64,000 bases of DNA from Fremontodendron californicum (Eukaryota > Streptophyta > Magnoliopsida > Malvales > Malvaceae), in contig JAULJL010000010.1 of NCBI GenBank assembly GCA_030761205.1, positions 501,001-565,000 of the forward strand, given 5' to 3'. Shown one piece after another: positions 13,501 through 25,084 of the stretch. A program made the position numbers and the translations under genes. Within the stretch, counting starts at the first letter, position 1. Each line of letters opens with the position of its first letter. The notes under the pieces were generated by a model. It saw nothing but the letters and a program-made list of their open reading frames with translations. It ran no database searches and was not told the origin of the DNA.

Positions 13501-15385
13501 AGAAATTGAGACAAAAACAGTAAAAAAAAAAGTGTACTGAAATTGAAGAAAAAAATATACTCATGAACGACATCCAAGCTCAAGAAACTTTCTTAAGAAA
13601 ATTTATCTAGCATTCCAATGAATAAAACACACAATTTAAGTTTCACGGCTTGAATGCAGCCTACCAGAGATTACCGTATCATGCAGGAACTTAACTGGCA
13701 TATAGGAAAAAATTGGTTAAGTGGTAGATCAGTGAGTTTAATCTAAATTCTAAGTAGGGCAAACGCACAGGTAGAAAGATTTAGTAAGTGAACCTCCCAT
13801 CCAACCATGAAGTTCATACAACTAACCCTTGACCAAACAGATTCAGTTTTTTCAATCTGCTAGTAGAAACGCAACACAAGACACTCATTCCAATGACTCT
13901 ACAAGCAAAACAACAATGAATTTATCTTTTACTTGCAAAATAATTATACTGAATTCTTTTTTCCCTAAAAATAGAAAGAAAGGTTTTTTTATTCTTTCTC
14001 ACTCACTAGCTCAATAAATATTCAATAATAAAACGTATCAATTTGTCCTGACTTTACGTAATGTGTTCGGATGATGACAGCCAACTCTTTGGCCTTTAAC
14101 CATCATAGATAGTTTGTTGGCCTTTATACACAATAGATGTTGACTGAAAAATGTGATAATTTGTTTTGCTATATTAAAATTACACCTATACTGATGATAC
14201 AGGTATTAGTACCTCTACAGCATCAGACACAGTTGTTGCCATGTCATATGTTATTTCTTCAAAAGTTTCATCCAAGAAAAACACAATAGTTGTTAGCTTT
14301 CGATTAGTTAAAATAGCTTCAATCTCTTCACGTGCTGGTATTGTATTGCGGGGGCCAGCTTTGACAGAACGCTTCAAAGCATTTAATGTATTTAATGCAA
14401 GGGTTTGGACCTCAGAATCAATGCTTGCACTGTGCGCTACATTGTGAACATACTCAGATAGATATCCACCAATGTCTTTGCTAGGAGGCATGGAGGATGC
14501 ACATAAATATATCAGCTCCCATGCTTTGATCAAGTTTTGCCTGTAACATCACAATCAATGAAGATAAGTGGCATCAAGCAAGTCAAAAGGAAGGCATATA
14601 AAGAGAAAGGCATATCTTAAAGAGGATAAGCATACCTATCAGGATTGTTCCTTGTTTGTTTGGAAATCTGAACAAATAATTCATCTCGAAGCTCAGCATG
14701 CTTCAAAGTTTGCTTATATAGTTTCGAAACAAGCTCGACCCGTTCGTCGAAGCTTACTGGAGTTACTCGTTCAGATGAATCAACTCCCATGTACTTCAAA
14801 ATTATATGGAACATTTTCGTAGCTCGGCTCACTAGGTCACTATTAATTTTAAGTAGTGAGGTTGGAATCGGATCCTGTAATAGTAAATGCTTCTAACTTA
14901 GATGTTCCTGAGTTTGGTCAACAGATATTTTCTGTTGAAAAAAAGCATATTATTACCTTTTGGAAACACAACATATCCTCAAATGTGAACTTTTCTCGAA
15001 CTTGAGGGCCTACAGACTTTTTAGAGAAAAAACTACGTTTTCCAGAAGAATTAATCTGTTTCTGCATCATTCTTAAAAATCCCTCCACCTACACAATTGA
15101 TTGTAAATCAGAATTTCAAGAAGCATTGATCCAGAAAGAATTAAGCCTGACATGAATTCAGGTCATGTTTTCCATGCATAATCAAAAGCAAGAGTGATGC
15201 CTTTTGTTTTGCACAATATGCTTATAGCTAGAAGATGCAGTTGCCCACCTGAAATCTATCAATCAAGGGTATTGCACCGGCAAGTTCTGCTGGCATTGCC
15301 ATGGACAATGTACTTGGTGTACTGTTATAAACGAGAAGCAGAATACAAACAGTTAGAAGTGGAAAATATTCCTCATAAGCAAAGA

Positions 15386-15423
<38 letters not shown>

Positions 15424-15549
15424 TTGTGTGTGTGTGGTAAACAACAAAGGAAGACCACCAATTCTTCCTTTTTCTGTTCTCAAGGGAAGGGGATTTAGTT
15501 GGGGCAGAGAGAAATAAATACAACATTCTGGGAAAGTTAGCGGCTTACT

Positions 15550-15618
<69 letters not shown>

Positions 15619-15903
15619 GCATCAGATAAATTTGATATGACAAATATGGAAGATAAAAAGGTCACAAGCTAACCCCATAAAAGGCTCGATTGTAATATAT
15701 AGTTTGGTTTAAAATACTAAAAAGGTACATACGAGGGGAACTTACGGAGGTGCAAAGTTGGAGCCATCACTGTCGTAATCGTCCCCATTTGAAACAGAAG
15801 CAGCGCTGTGGAAAGGAACATCTTCATGCCCATTGCTAGAGCTGAAGGAAGACCTGCTTGCTCTCATACTTTGGGTCATGGATGGCAGCGTGTCAATGGT
15901 CAT
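7534..15903 (-). CDS. KCBP: Kinesin-like calmodulin-binding protein (MyTH4-FERM-C-terminal motor kinesin)
   Basis: A minus-end-directed microtubule motor regulated by calcium/calmodulin; the Arabidopsis orthologue ZWICHEL shapes trichomes and acts in dividing cells. I resolved 23 coding exons (minus strand): 15746-15903, 15249-15321, 14957-15088, 14636-14874, 14213-14540, 13393-13492, 13130-13311, 12935-13050, 12658-12760, 12394-12546, 12100-12246, 11546-11746, 11250-11414, 11063-11167, 10785-10925, 10493-10687, 10206-10332, 9840-10042, 9539-9721, 9138-9233, 8750-8947, 8275-8546, 7534-7726. They join in frame to 1269 aa, the usual KCBP length. Domains: MyTH4 about 115-275, FERM about 290-590, coiled coil about 610-885, motor 890-1207 with P-loop GQTGSGKT (974-981), switch I NEESSRSH (1087-1094) and switch II DLAGSE (1120-1125). 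The calmodulin-binding helix is near 1226-1242. The start ATG is preceded in frame by a stop. The exon 13 donor is GC, not GT. Confidence 0.96.
15386..15437. repeat. Compound (AT)n(GT)n microsatellite in KCBP intron 1
   Basis: An AT run passes directly into a GT run. It lies inside the first coding intron (15322-15745) of KCBP. Confidence 0.95.
15552..15615. repeat. (TA)n microsatellite in KCBP intron 1
   Basis: About 32 TA repeats in the same intron as the compound repeat to its left. Likely to vary in length between individuals. Confidence 0.95.
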
Positions 15904-16250
15904 TTCACGGGAATCTGCCCGATGAAAACCAAGGATGCTCTGCTCCTTCCTTTGTGCTCCTCAATTATATAAGGACTACAGCAAGAAGTTGATTTCTGAG
16001 TAGGGATTACACTACTCAAGCCTAACCATAATATTTACCCAAATCAACTATAGTCTACTGTAAAACCCTAAAAAAAAATTTAAAAAATATAAACAAAAAG
16101 CGGAGATCCACTCAGAAGAACTGCATATAAACGGGGTATAATAGGTGGAATCTGCAAACTCCTACTGCAGTAATGGCATTGAGCTCTAGTATATATCTGA
16201 AATCGGACAATGAACTCTTGGATCCATCCCACAAATTCATTAAGAGATTG

Positions 16251-16284
<34 letters not shown>

Positions 16285-16450
16285 GATTGATAACAAAAAT
16301 CAGAATCTTAAAATTGATAAAATGGGTGCAATACGGAGAACAGAAATAAGGGTACCTGGCAACCCAAGGAGCAGAAAACAGATTGAGAGATCTGTTGGTG
16401 AGCTGAGGGGAGACCGAGAAGGCAGCGTAGAAGAAAATGAAAAACTAAAA
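15904..16450 (-). promoter_or_regulatory. KCBP 5' UTR with a probable leader intron
   Basis: Upstream of the KCBP ATG, the minus strand has a plausible acceptor (TTGCTGTAG before 15975) and a plausible donor (GCCAG|GTACC at 16355), which would give a leader intron at 15976-16355 and a noncoding first exon from 16356 upward. TATA-like stretches lie near 16480-16500. The splice sites are inferred from consensus only. The intron would contain a long poly-A run at about 16251-16280. Confidence 0.4.
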
Positions 16451-17019
16451 AGAAAAGACAATGGTGAGAGTCACGAGAGTGTTATAAATGAACAATATAA
16501 ACAAAATATGATGCATAAATTAATTAATTAATAAATAAATGCTTGCTTCCAATCTTTCAGTCGGCCTTAGATCTCCTAACAACCGCTTTGAATGGGTGTG
16601 GAAACAAATAAATTTTCATCTTCCTGCCGCTCATATCAAAATCTATTCTATTCTATTCTTCAAAAATCAAAATTCAAATAAACAAGTGTGTTTGGGTCTT
16701 CAGTTGAATGAGTTCAAAAATATTATCTATCACCCAATAAAACAATAGAATAGAATACTATTGATGGTCTAAAATTTCAAAACTACCCTGGGGCTGGGAG
16801 CTCAGTCCAAATCGGACCACTAACCAGGCCCAGCCACAGGCCCTTAACGCATTATTCTGCTTTCGCATAGATTTGGACTTACTTTACTTTACTTAGAAGG
16901 GAGGGTCCACTCCTTCCTACTACTTTTGGAGTTTAACGTTTAAGCTAAAGCAACCACCTTACCTTACCTATGTCATGTCGTGTCCTGTCCTGTCCTCCAT
17001 TTCCAAGGAATAATTAATA

Positions 17020-17258
17020 GAATTTATATTTGATAGATTGATAGTTTATAAATTTTATAAATTATTGATGAATTATAACAAAATAATAAAAAATTTATAA
17101 ATAAATATAAAAATCGATATAAAAAAAACTAGACACTTGATTATTATTTATTTATGAGTTCTGCATTATTATTTTTTATTTATTAATAAAATGTTTTATT
17201 GTGATTCACTGATAATATATGAAATTTATATACTATCAATGTATCAAATATAAAACTC
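17020..17258. mobile_element. MITE, 9-bp TSD type (family M, copy 1)
   Basis: A 239-bp AT-rich element with inverted ends of about 27 bp. The left end reads GAATTTATATTTGATAGATT; the right end in reverse complement reads GAGTTTTATATTTGATACAT. It is flanked by TAATTAATA (17011-17019) and TAACTAATA (17259-17267), a 9-bp duplication with one change. A 9-bp TSD fits a Mutator-like MITE. It lies between KCBP and the tafazzin gene and has no coding capacity. Related copies are at 30025-30153 and 63403-63568. Confidence 0.7.
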
Positions 17259-17267
17259 TAACTAATA

Positions 17268-18125
17268 ATTTTTTCCACTCATAATTTTTTTTTTTTAATC
17301 TTCATTATCAATTTATTTTTTAATGCTTGCTCGCTTTACTTAAAATTACTTTATCCTACCTTTTTTTCTAACTTTTTCTCCCCATTTCGCCCGATAAGGG
17401 GATAGGGGATCGTTGTCGGCATGACAACCATAAATCATCACATCACATATATATTTATAAATAAAATTGATTACTCCTTCCTTGATTTCAACCAGTGTAT
17501 GTATAGTATACCCACGTAAAAGATCTCTAGTTGCTAAGTTTTTTACATCATTGATTCAGGGGTAAGACAGACGACTTACGGGAAGTTTTTTAAAGTGAAG
17601 TTTGTAAAAAAATATATATATATACTTAAAAATGATTAAATAAATAAAATTAAAATGGAAAATCTAAACCCATAGATTGAGAAATCTTATTACATAAAAT
17701 TAAGTGTACAAAATTTTAATAATTTTTGATAATTTTTTTTCTTGGATAGGTATTTTTAATTTTTAAAAAAAAAATTGATAGAATTTAAGCATTGAATAAG
17801 TAATGATCAAATTTTAAATAATTTTTAGTTAAAATATTATTGATATTCTAATTGAACTCTTGAATTTTATTTAATTATTGAGAAAGTGATATTAAAAAGC
17901 AGTGAGTGGACAAAAGTCTTTTGTACTAGTGTGAGTGAGTCCGGATCTTATTCTTGTTACGGACAGAGAAGTAGAAAGAAGAAGCCTTTGCAAGGGACAA
18001 AGACAAAGGATAGGCACACATACAAACAGACACGACAAATGGAGCACAGCGTAAGGTGGGCATGCATGAGCTACGCAGTTGGCACATGCCTGCGGAGAAT
18101 GTAATTATATATCATTTACATTAGT
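17268..18125. other. Gene-poor spacer
   Basis: AT-rich DNA with no supported gene, between the MITE at 17020-17258 and the inverted-repeat element at 18126. The short frame near 17886-18104 shows no recognisable domain. Confidence 0.5.
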
Positions 18126-18459
18126 TGTAAAATTAAATTAATTTTACACACATTCATAATTTTTTATAAAATTTATATTTATTTAATTCAACCATCGTAT
18201 TTCATATTCTATTCACGTAAATTATGCACATCGAATTTCAAATAAATTAAAAATATCTAACTATTTATTCGATATAAAAAACTTTTAACCGTTAAATATA
18301 TATATTAAAAAAAAATATTCTCAATTATCGAATCGATTCGAAATTTTACGTGCACGACGAGTACAATTATATTGTTAAATCCAACGATCGATTTATTAAA
18401 ATATAAATATAAATCGTATAAAAAATTACAAAAATGTGTAAAACTAATTTAATTTTACA
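18126..18459. mobile_element. MITE-like inverted-repeat element
   Basis: The two ends are inverted copies over about 80 bp. The left begins TGTAAAATTAAATTAATTTT; the right in reverse complement begins TGTAAAATTAAATTAGTTTT. The similarity runs on through a block ending near ATCG/CGAT on each side. The middle is AT-rich and noncoding. I found no clear target-site duplication, so the superfamily is open and the exact ends may be off by a few bases. Confidence 0.55.
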
Positions 18460-18463
18460 CGTG

Positions 18464-18465
<2 letters not shown>

Positions 18466-18537
<72 letters not shown>
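18466..18537. repeat. Compound (CT)n(AT)n microsatellite
   Basis: A CT run joins directly to an AT run. The same arrangement recurs at 31788-31851. A further pure (AT)n tract is at about 18944-18993. The open frames across it are artefacts of the dinucleotide repeat. Confidence 0.95.
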
Positions 18538-18540
<3 letters not shown>

Positions 18541-18940
18541 AAAATGCAGGGTAGTGCAAGTAAAGTAATCCAAGGTAGCCTAGACTCCTTCGACTATGAC
18601 AATTGACAAACAAACAAACTTCCATCCTTCCTTCGACTTCCAAGTTTTGCTTGAACTTGTCTTGTGCCATAAATATAGATCAAAAGGGTCCATACAAAAC
18701 TGAGAAATTTCTTGCAATTGCAAAATGCTAGCCGGCCAGGCCTTGCCGGCTCTTCTTTATATATAGGAAAAATATTTTCATTTAAAAGAAAGTCAAGAAA
18801 CCGGCTCCTCTTGTTGAACGCAAAAAAAAAATTAAAAAAAAAATTAATAATAATAATAATACTAGTAAAATTAATAATGTTTTAAAAGTTAAAAGAAAAC
18901 TCCCACTAGGAATGGCTACATCACTACTCAGTAATCACTT

Positions 18941-18997
<57 letters not shown>

Positions 18998-19298
18998 AAG
19001 AGTTGGGAGTCATCCCCCCCAACCCAATCAATGAACCAAAATTATTAAAAAATAAAAAATCTTCATTGCGCCATGGATAACACATAAGTAATAGAAGAAA
19101 AAGAAATAAAATAGCTCGCGCCAAATCAATTATTGTACGTCCGCCCTACCTAGAAAAATAAGCTTTAAATTCAAAGCCAAACTTGAAAAATAAAATTAAC
19201 AAAGGGACGCCCAAGCTTAGCTATTGTTGTAAGGTACTTGTACCTAATAGATAGATAGTTATTAATTATTAAAAGAATTGAAGTAAAGTTTAAATAAC

Positions 19299-22200
19299 CT
19301 ATTTTAAGAAAGTTTTACCAAAACTTCGTAAACCCTCCATGGCAGTTAGTATTTGGTCTGAAATAGTTGAGTAGAGGCATCTCTGCGCTGCTTCATCCAA
19401 TCCATAAGGGGAGATAATGGGCCATCCTCTAGAAGTAAATAGTAGATCACCACGAGACTTTGAAATTGCCAACTGCCTCATTTTAGGAATATCAAATTCT
19501 AGAGGCTCACCAATCATAATTTTGATATTCTTATTGCATAATGGAAAAGGAGGCCTTCTGTCAAGAAAAAACTTCTCTGGCATCACCTGTTTTTGGAGAC
19601 CACCCAAGGACCAAAATCAACAAACATATACGCCAATTAGATAAGTAAGAGTAAAATCAAATGGAATTTCAGTAATCCATATGTTAAGTGCTCATCATAT
19701 TTTCATTAGCTTTAACATGCAATGTAAGTTTACAAGAGCCGCTTCATGAAAACCACAAGTATCCACAATTCTCCTGCTTATTGATCTAAATGTAAAGACA
19801 CCATAAAACAACATGCATCCATTATTGAATAAAACAATTAAACTGGATTGTATAAGTCGAATGAATTTAGCACAGTCACTATACACTTTACAGGTTTTCG
19901 CATATGAACTGGCTTACAAGTATGCCTGCCTGTAGCACACAGAATATTTAATAATACTTAAATCACTGCTAGGATTTCAACTGTCAGAACAAGTTAATTA
20001 TTGTCTTAAGTAATGTGATTCTCCAAAAAACAAGAACAATAACAACAGTAGTCAAGAACATCAACAAATGGAACTTTCAGCCAACAATTCTAGGCCCCAT
20101 GCCACGGGCTCAATGACTAACTGCAAGATCAATAGGTAAAAAATGAAGCCTTGGCATGAAAGTAAAAGAGAGAAAAAAAAAAAAAAAAAATTGGTTAATT
20201 TTAATTGGTATCTCATTGTTCACCTAAGTTTCAATCACATCCTTTAATTAGAATTTCCGGCAAATTTCAGTACTGCAAAATTTTGAGAAGGCCGATCCAG
20301 GAAGGGAATGCAATAACTTGGAATCAAAGTACTTTTGCAGTAAATTTCATTTAGCTGACAACAATAGTCATCTAATATTGTTACTACAAATCTTCCAATC
20401 CATGCTATGTATTGCATCAAAATAAGACTCAAATTGGGAAACCAATTTCTTCTTAGTCAAACTGGCATAAGTAGATCAGATATCTTTTTTTTTTTTTTTT
20501 TTGATAGTTTGGGGATGGGGGGATTCGAACCCTGCTCTTTTGAGCAAGGGAACATGCACCAACCATTGAACCAAAGGTTCAGGTGCGTAGATCAGATATC
20601 ATGGTCAGTGCATTCATGCAGAATGTTCACAATCAATGTCCAAACAAAGTCCCTCAATAGATTAGGAAAAATACATCTCTTTTTGATGAGTAAAAAGAGT
20701 TTATGAGAAAGAAAGAAAGAAATGTCTACAGAACCCAGGAAATTAATTCTAGGAGCCTCACAAACAAAATTCACTCAGATGAAACTGTACCTGGAAGACA
20801 AAGGGCAAATGATAAAAGATATCTAACCTCTTCAAAACCACTATGAATCATAGGAAGAACTATTGGAGTCACATGGGCACGAACAATCAGACTAGCAGTT
20901 CCCCATTTTAATCGTCTTATAGGTGCATCTTCTTGGGATACTTTACCTTCAGGAAATGTATGTAGCTGCCAGTTGATAATAGAAAAATTAGGAAGCTTAA
21001 ACCCATGAAGTATGCATATTTGAGAAAAGAATCTCATTACAGCAACACAAAACTAATAAGCTTTAAAACCATTCTATAAACAAGTTTAGTGTATTCATCA
21101 ATGACACTACAAAAGCCCAAGCAATTCTAAATCTCTTAGGAGCTTGCTGTTCTTAAACATGGTTTAATTCAGGGATGCCCACAGCAAAGTCAAATAAGGA
21201 GTTGACAAAACATTTTAACAGCTCGCCTCCTAAAAATCCAAGAGTTCACAATATCCAAGTTCAAACCACGTATGGAATCCAAACCTTCAACCACAATATG
21301 TAAGCCATCTAATATACTACATTCAATCACCAAGGAGTGCTCATTTTTCAAATGTTTAGATCTGAAATAATATTTTATATCATCCAACAGGCCCTACTAC
21401 CCCGATAATAGTTCAGCATTATACCCAAAAATGTAACAGCTTACTAGCACTCATACCATTTCAACTACTACTCATTTGCTTAAAACTACAGTGGCTATCC
21501 TGCAGCAAGAGATAGACCAAAAAAAAAAATGGGCAGCAGGTCACAATTGATTGCCAGAAAATGCAAGGTACTTCCTTGACAACTGGTTTGTTGAGCTACC
21601 ACATCTAGAAAACCAAAACCAAAACCAAAACCAACATTCTAAACAAACTGCAGTGAAAGACAAAACAAGGTCCCCTTGTCTTTCAACTAAATAAAAATAC
21701 ATAGTTATACCATTCATCACTTCAAGCTATATCCTTTCTCTATGGGTTCAGTTCCTTTAATGTTCGTTTTTTCTTTATTTATTTCCTTGAGAAAAGGCTG
21801 TATATCTTCTTCTGATCTCAACTATTAAAGAGCTTAACAGAGGGAGTGAAGGAGCGGAAGGAGAATTATCAAAGTAGCACGAATGAAACTGATCACGCCA
21901 GTCCTCACCAGCAAACCTAACAGTTGAAACCATAAAGATAGGCTCCATGACTGCCTAGGCATCAATGTTAAACTCATCTGACTTGTTCGTGATGACAAAT
22001 GTTGTAAATACTACCAAAACAATAGTATAAATTTAGGTGAAATACCCAGGCTCCATTGTTTAAGCATTGAAGAGCTTCATTCATGTGTTCCTGATAAATT
22101 CCAGCACCCCTTGTAATAGGTATGCATTTACCTGCACAATTTACTATTTCAGAGACAAACCCTTACTTTAAAATTATCTGGTCTTTTTAAAACCAAATCA

Positions 22201-23259
22201 AGTTGACAGAAGATTTCTTCATAGGTATAAAAGAAGGTTTTAGTTAGTAGTAACTCATACAAGAAGTAACGTTTTAATTATTAATGATGAAAATTCACAA
22301 TTCAAAAGGAATTTCTAACAATACCTAATACAAGTAATTATTATATGGGAAAGCATGGTTGTTAAACATTGATCAATAAGGGCAGTCAGACTACAAACTT
22401 TATGAGAGAGGGCTAGAACTGGTTATATTTTGAGCAAGATCAGAATTCAGACCCATCAAAGAGTCAATCAAACCCGCATCTTTTGACCAAAGCCTGTAAA
22501 AACCGACTGTTGTTTAGGTGAACTGAGCATTCACCAAGTAATGAGAATCAGCAGCGTGGAGGTAGACGGAGAATCTGCACTGTTGTCTTTCTCAGTTAAC
22601 TGGGACTGTTAGCTTATGCTGGTTGGTTTAGGGTAACTTATCTTTCGACCCTAAATAGTAACTGTTCAATCTAAATAACATTCTTGAAATTAAGATGGAC
22701 GGCTATATGGAAATCCAATAATAATTGTAAAGTCAATTGAAAGCTAATAATAGAATCAAACTCATAAGCTAGTGATAAGATAAATTAAAATAGTTTTTGT
22801 TAGAGAAGAGAAATGGCATACCAAGTCTAAAAAAATAAGTGAGGAGAGAATTTTTAAAACAAATGTCTTCAGCAGAAAGCACCCAGCGTGCCAATTTGGC
22901 GTCCAAGGAGGGGAAACCCTTGAATCCCCAAATAAGTGGATCATCCAAGCTGCAAAGCAGATGATAATGTGATTGCTGCTAACACCGAGAAAGTGTAATC
23001 CCATATAATTCATTTCTTAATCGTAAGGAATGAAGTAAAAGAAGAAATACAGAATTACCCACGTAGACATGTGATTGCTAACAGTGAGAAGTGGGATGCC
23101 AGGGGGTCGAGAGCGGACAAGACGAATGAGGGTATCAGCATTATGAACGGAGGTGGTGTTGAGAAGAGTGGCTACCGCCTTGGCGAATGCCCCCACCGCC
23201 AAAAACACTATCTTTCTGGGTATTCCTCCCATGTGCTTCTCCCTGCCTGCCCATTCCAT
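19299..23259 (-). CDS. Tafazzin-like phospholipid acyltransferase
   Basis: A member of the PlsC/LPLAT family most like Arabidopsis At1g78690, described as acylating phospholipids (N-acyl-PE or lysophospholipid acylation); tafazzins remodel cardiolipin in other organisms. Five exons (minus strand): 23063-23259, 22822-22949, 22046-22131, 20828-20965, 19299-19586. They join in frame to 278 aa, close to the family length. The catalytic HX4D motif is NHMSTLD (His63, Asp68), split by intron 1. The glycerol-phosphate-binding FPEG motif is at 141-144. The N terminus has a hydrophobic stretch (about 17-33) consistent with a membrane anchor. The exon 1 donor is AC|GTGGGT. A second in-frame Met at residue 10 could be the start. 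Intron 4 carries a SINE. Confidence 0.93.
20485..20586 (-). mobile_element. Short tRNA-derived SINE in a tafazzin intron
   Basis: A 102-bp insertion flanked by perfect 14-bp duplications GTAGATCAGATATC (20471-20484 and 20587-20600). On the minus strand it begins GCACCTGAACC, carries an A-box-like TGGTTCAATGGTTGG and a B box GGGTTCGAATCC about 30 bp later, and ends in a poly-A tail of about 18 bases. These are the RNA polymerase III promoter, tail and TSD of a tRNA-derived SINE. It is shorter than most plant SINEs. It lies in the intron between exons 4 and 5 of the tafazzin gene, in the same transcriptional direction. Confidence 0.85.
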
Positions 23260-23651
23260 TTTCCTTCCCTCCGCAGGCAGGGTCTTAGGTTTTTTAAGGC
23301 CAATCTTTAGCCCCAGCTACTCATTCATTCATTTCCAAAAGAAAAGACTCAAGCTGATCGTTTCCGGACCGGAAATTCAATTGCAAACTAGGGCTGGGCT
23401 TGTAGGCTCAAAAGTCTTTTCGCAAATTTGGATTTTTAATTTTTTTTAATAATAATTAACAATAAATTTGGAATTGTTATCAATTGAGGAATAATACTAT
23501 TTTCCGACTTATACAAATATATCGAGATATAATAAATAAATAGGAGTAACAAACTTTATTTGTCCAATTAATAAATCACAAACTAAATATTAAAAAAAAA
23601 AAAGAATTTATTAAATCTTAAAATTCTATCAAAAGCTTATCTTAAATTTAA

Positions 23652-24725
23652 GGGTTAATATATAAATTAGCTTTTGTTCTTTAGGCATTTTATCTGTTTG
23701 GTAGTTGAAGAATTTTTTTTGTTACTTTGGTACTCGAACTTTCATTGCGTCAATCACATTGGTCTTTTGTCCTAACATCGTTAATTAATGGCTAACTAGG
23801 CAAAAAAATTCAATAGAGTCTGACACGTGACAAAACTATCATCGTTAATTAAAAATTTTAAAAAAAATTTATAAAATAAAAAACCAAAATTCAAAATAAA
23901 TTATAAAAATTAAAAATTATATATATATATATTTAAAAATCTGTAAAAATTAAAAAATAAGAAGAAAAAAAACTAAATATTTTTAATAAAAATGAAAAAA
24001 AAAATCTATTTTTAAAATTTAAAATTCTATATTTTTTTTAATTTCGAATTTTCGTATATATTATAAAAATCAAAATCAAAATAAATTATAAAATTGAAAA
24101 CTTTATATATATATTTAAAAATCTGTAAAAAAAAAAAAATTAAAAATAAGAAGAAAAAAAATCTGAATATTTTTAATAAAAATGAAAAAAAAGTTTATAT
24201 TTTTAAATTTTAAATTTCTATTTTTTTTAATTTTGAATTTTCATATATATTTTTTTAATTTGGAATTTCTATATTTTAAAAAATTATTTTTTATTTTTCT
24301 TTTTAATTTTGAATTTTGAATTTTTTAGATTTATCTTTTGATTTTTTATAATTTTTTTTATAATTTTTATAATTTTTATAATTTTTCAATTTCTAAATTT
24401 TTTAAAAATTTTAAAATTTTGATTTAAAAGAAAAAATCATTTTTTTATTTTGATTTTTGAAAAAAAAAATTGAATTTTTTTTGGATTTTTTTTAAAATTT
24501 TTTCTTATATGATGATGTGTCACTAATAATATAGCAGCTTTTGCCACGTGTCAGGTTTTGATTGGTTATTTTTTGCCTAGTCAGCTATTAACTAACGATG
24601 TTAGGACAAATGACTAATGTGATTGACGGAATGAAAGTTCAAGTACTAAAATGACAACAAAAAAAAAAATCAGGTACCAAACGGACAAAAGGCATAAATT
24701 ACATGACTTAATTTATATATGAACC
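23652..24725. mobile_element. Non-autonomous Mutator-like element with long inverted ends
   Basis: A 1074-bp element flanked by identical 10-bp duplications TTAAATTTAA (23642-23651 and 24726-24735). The ends are inverted copies over roughly 150 bp: the left carries GAACTTTCATTGCGTCAATC and TTTTGTCCTAACATCGTTA; the right carries their reverse complements with few changes (near 24600-24640). The interior is very AT-rich, partly duplicated in itself (23880-24010 against 24060-24190), and noncoding. Long inverted ends plus a 9- to 10-bp TSD fit a MULE. It sits between the tafazzin and PILS genes. Confidence 0.8.
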
Positions 24726-24735
24726 TTAAATTTAA

Positions 24736-24790
24736 AAAGCTATCAAATGTGTTAAATTTTAAACTTAATAAATTTTATCTATTCACTTAT

Positions 24791-24829
<39 letters not shown>

Positions 24830-25084
24830 CGTCTAATACAGATGTTTGAAGAAACATTAAAGTAGAAATAGTTTACTGTAGACTGTAGAGCTTGAAGTTT
24901 GGCATCAGAATTGGAGGATAGGATAGGCATAAGTGGTACAGATTACATTACAGAATTGATGCTAATTAAGGTAATAAAATTAAGTAGCAATAACAAGTTT
25001 ACAACTCCAAATTGAGGGACTTGACTGTTGAACTTTGAATTGAATGCCAGACAGAGTAGTGGAACAACAACAACAACAAATTAA
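24736..25084. other. Spacer with PILS 3' region
   Basis: AT-rich DNA with an (AT)n tract at about 24796-24828. The part next to 25085 should contain the PILS 3' UTR. No other gene is visible. Confidence 0.5.

Noticed and set aside
7534..15903. Several short kinesin-like genes
   Set aside because: All motor, coiled-coil, FERM and MyTH4 pieces join in order, in one frame, with consensus splice sites (one GC donor), to a single 1269-aa KCBP.
18367..18670. Open frames with long Tyr-Ile or Arg-Glu runs
   Set aside because: Translations of the (CT)n(AT)n microsatellite. The same holds for frames at 18924-19124, 15194-15517, 26793-26996 and 31677-31874.
20485..20586. A tRNA gene
   Set aside because: A and B boxes are present, but there is no cloverleaf, and the poly-A tail and 14-bp flanking duplications show a SINE.
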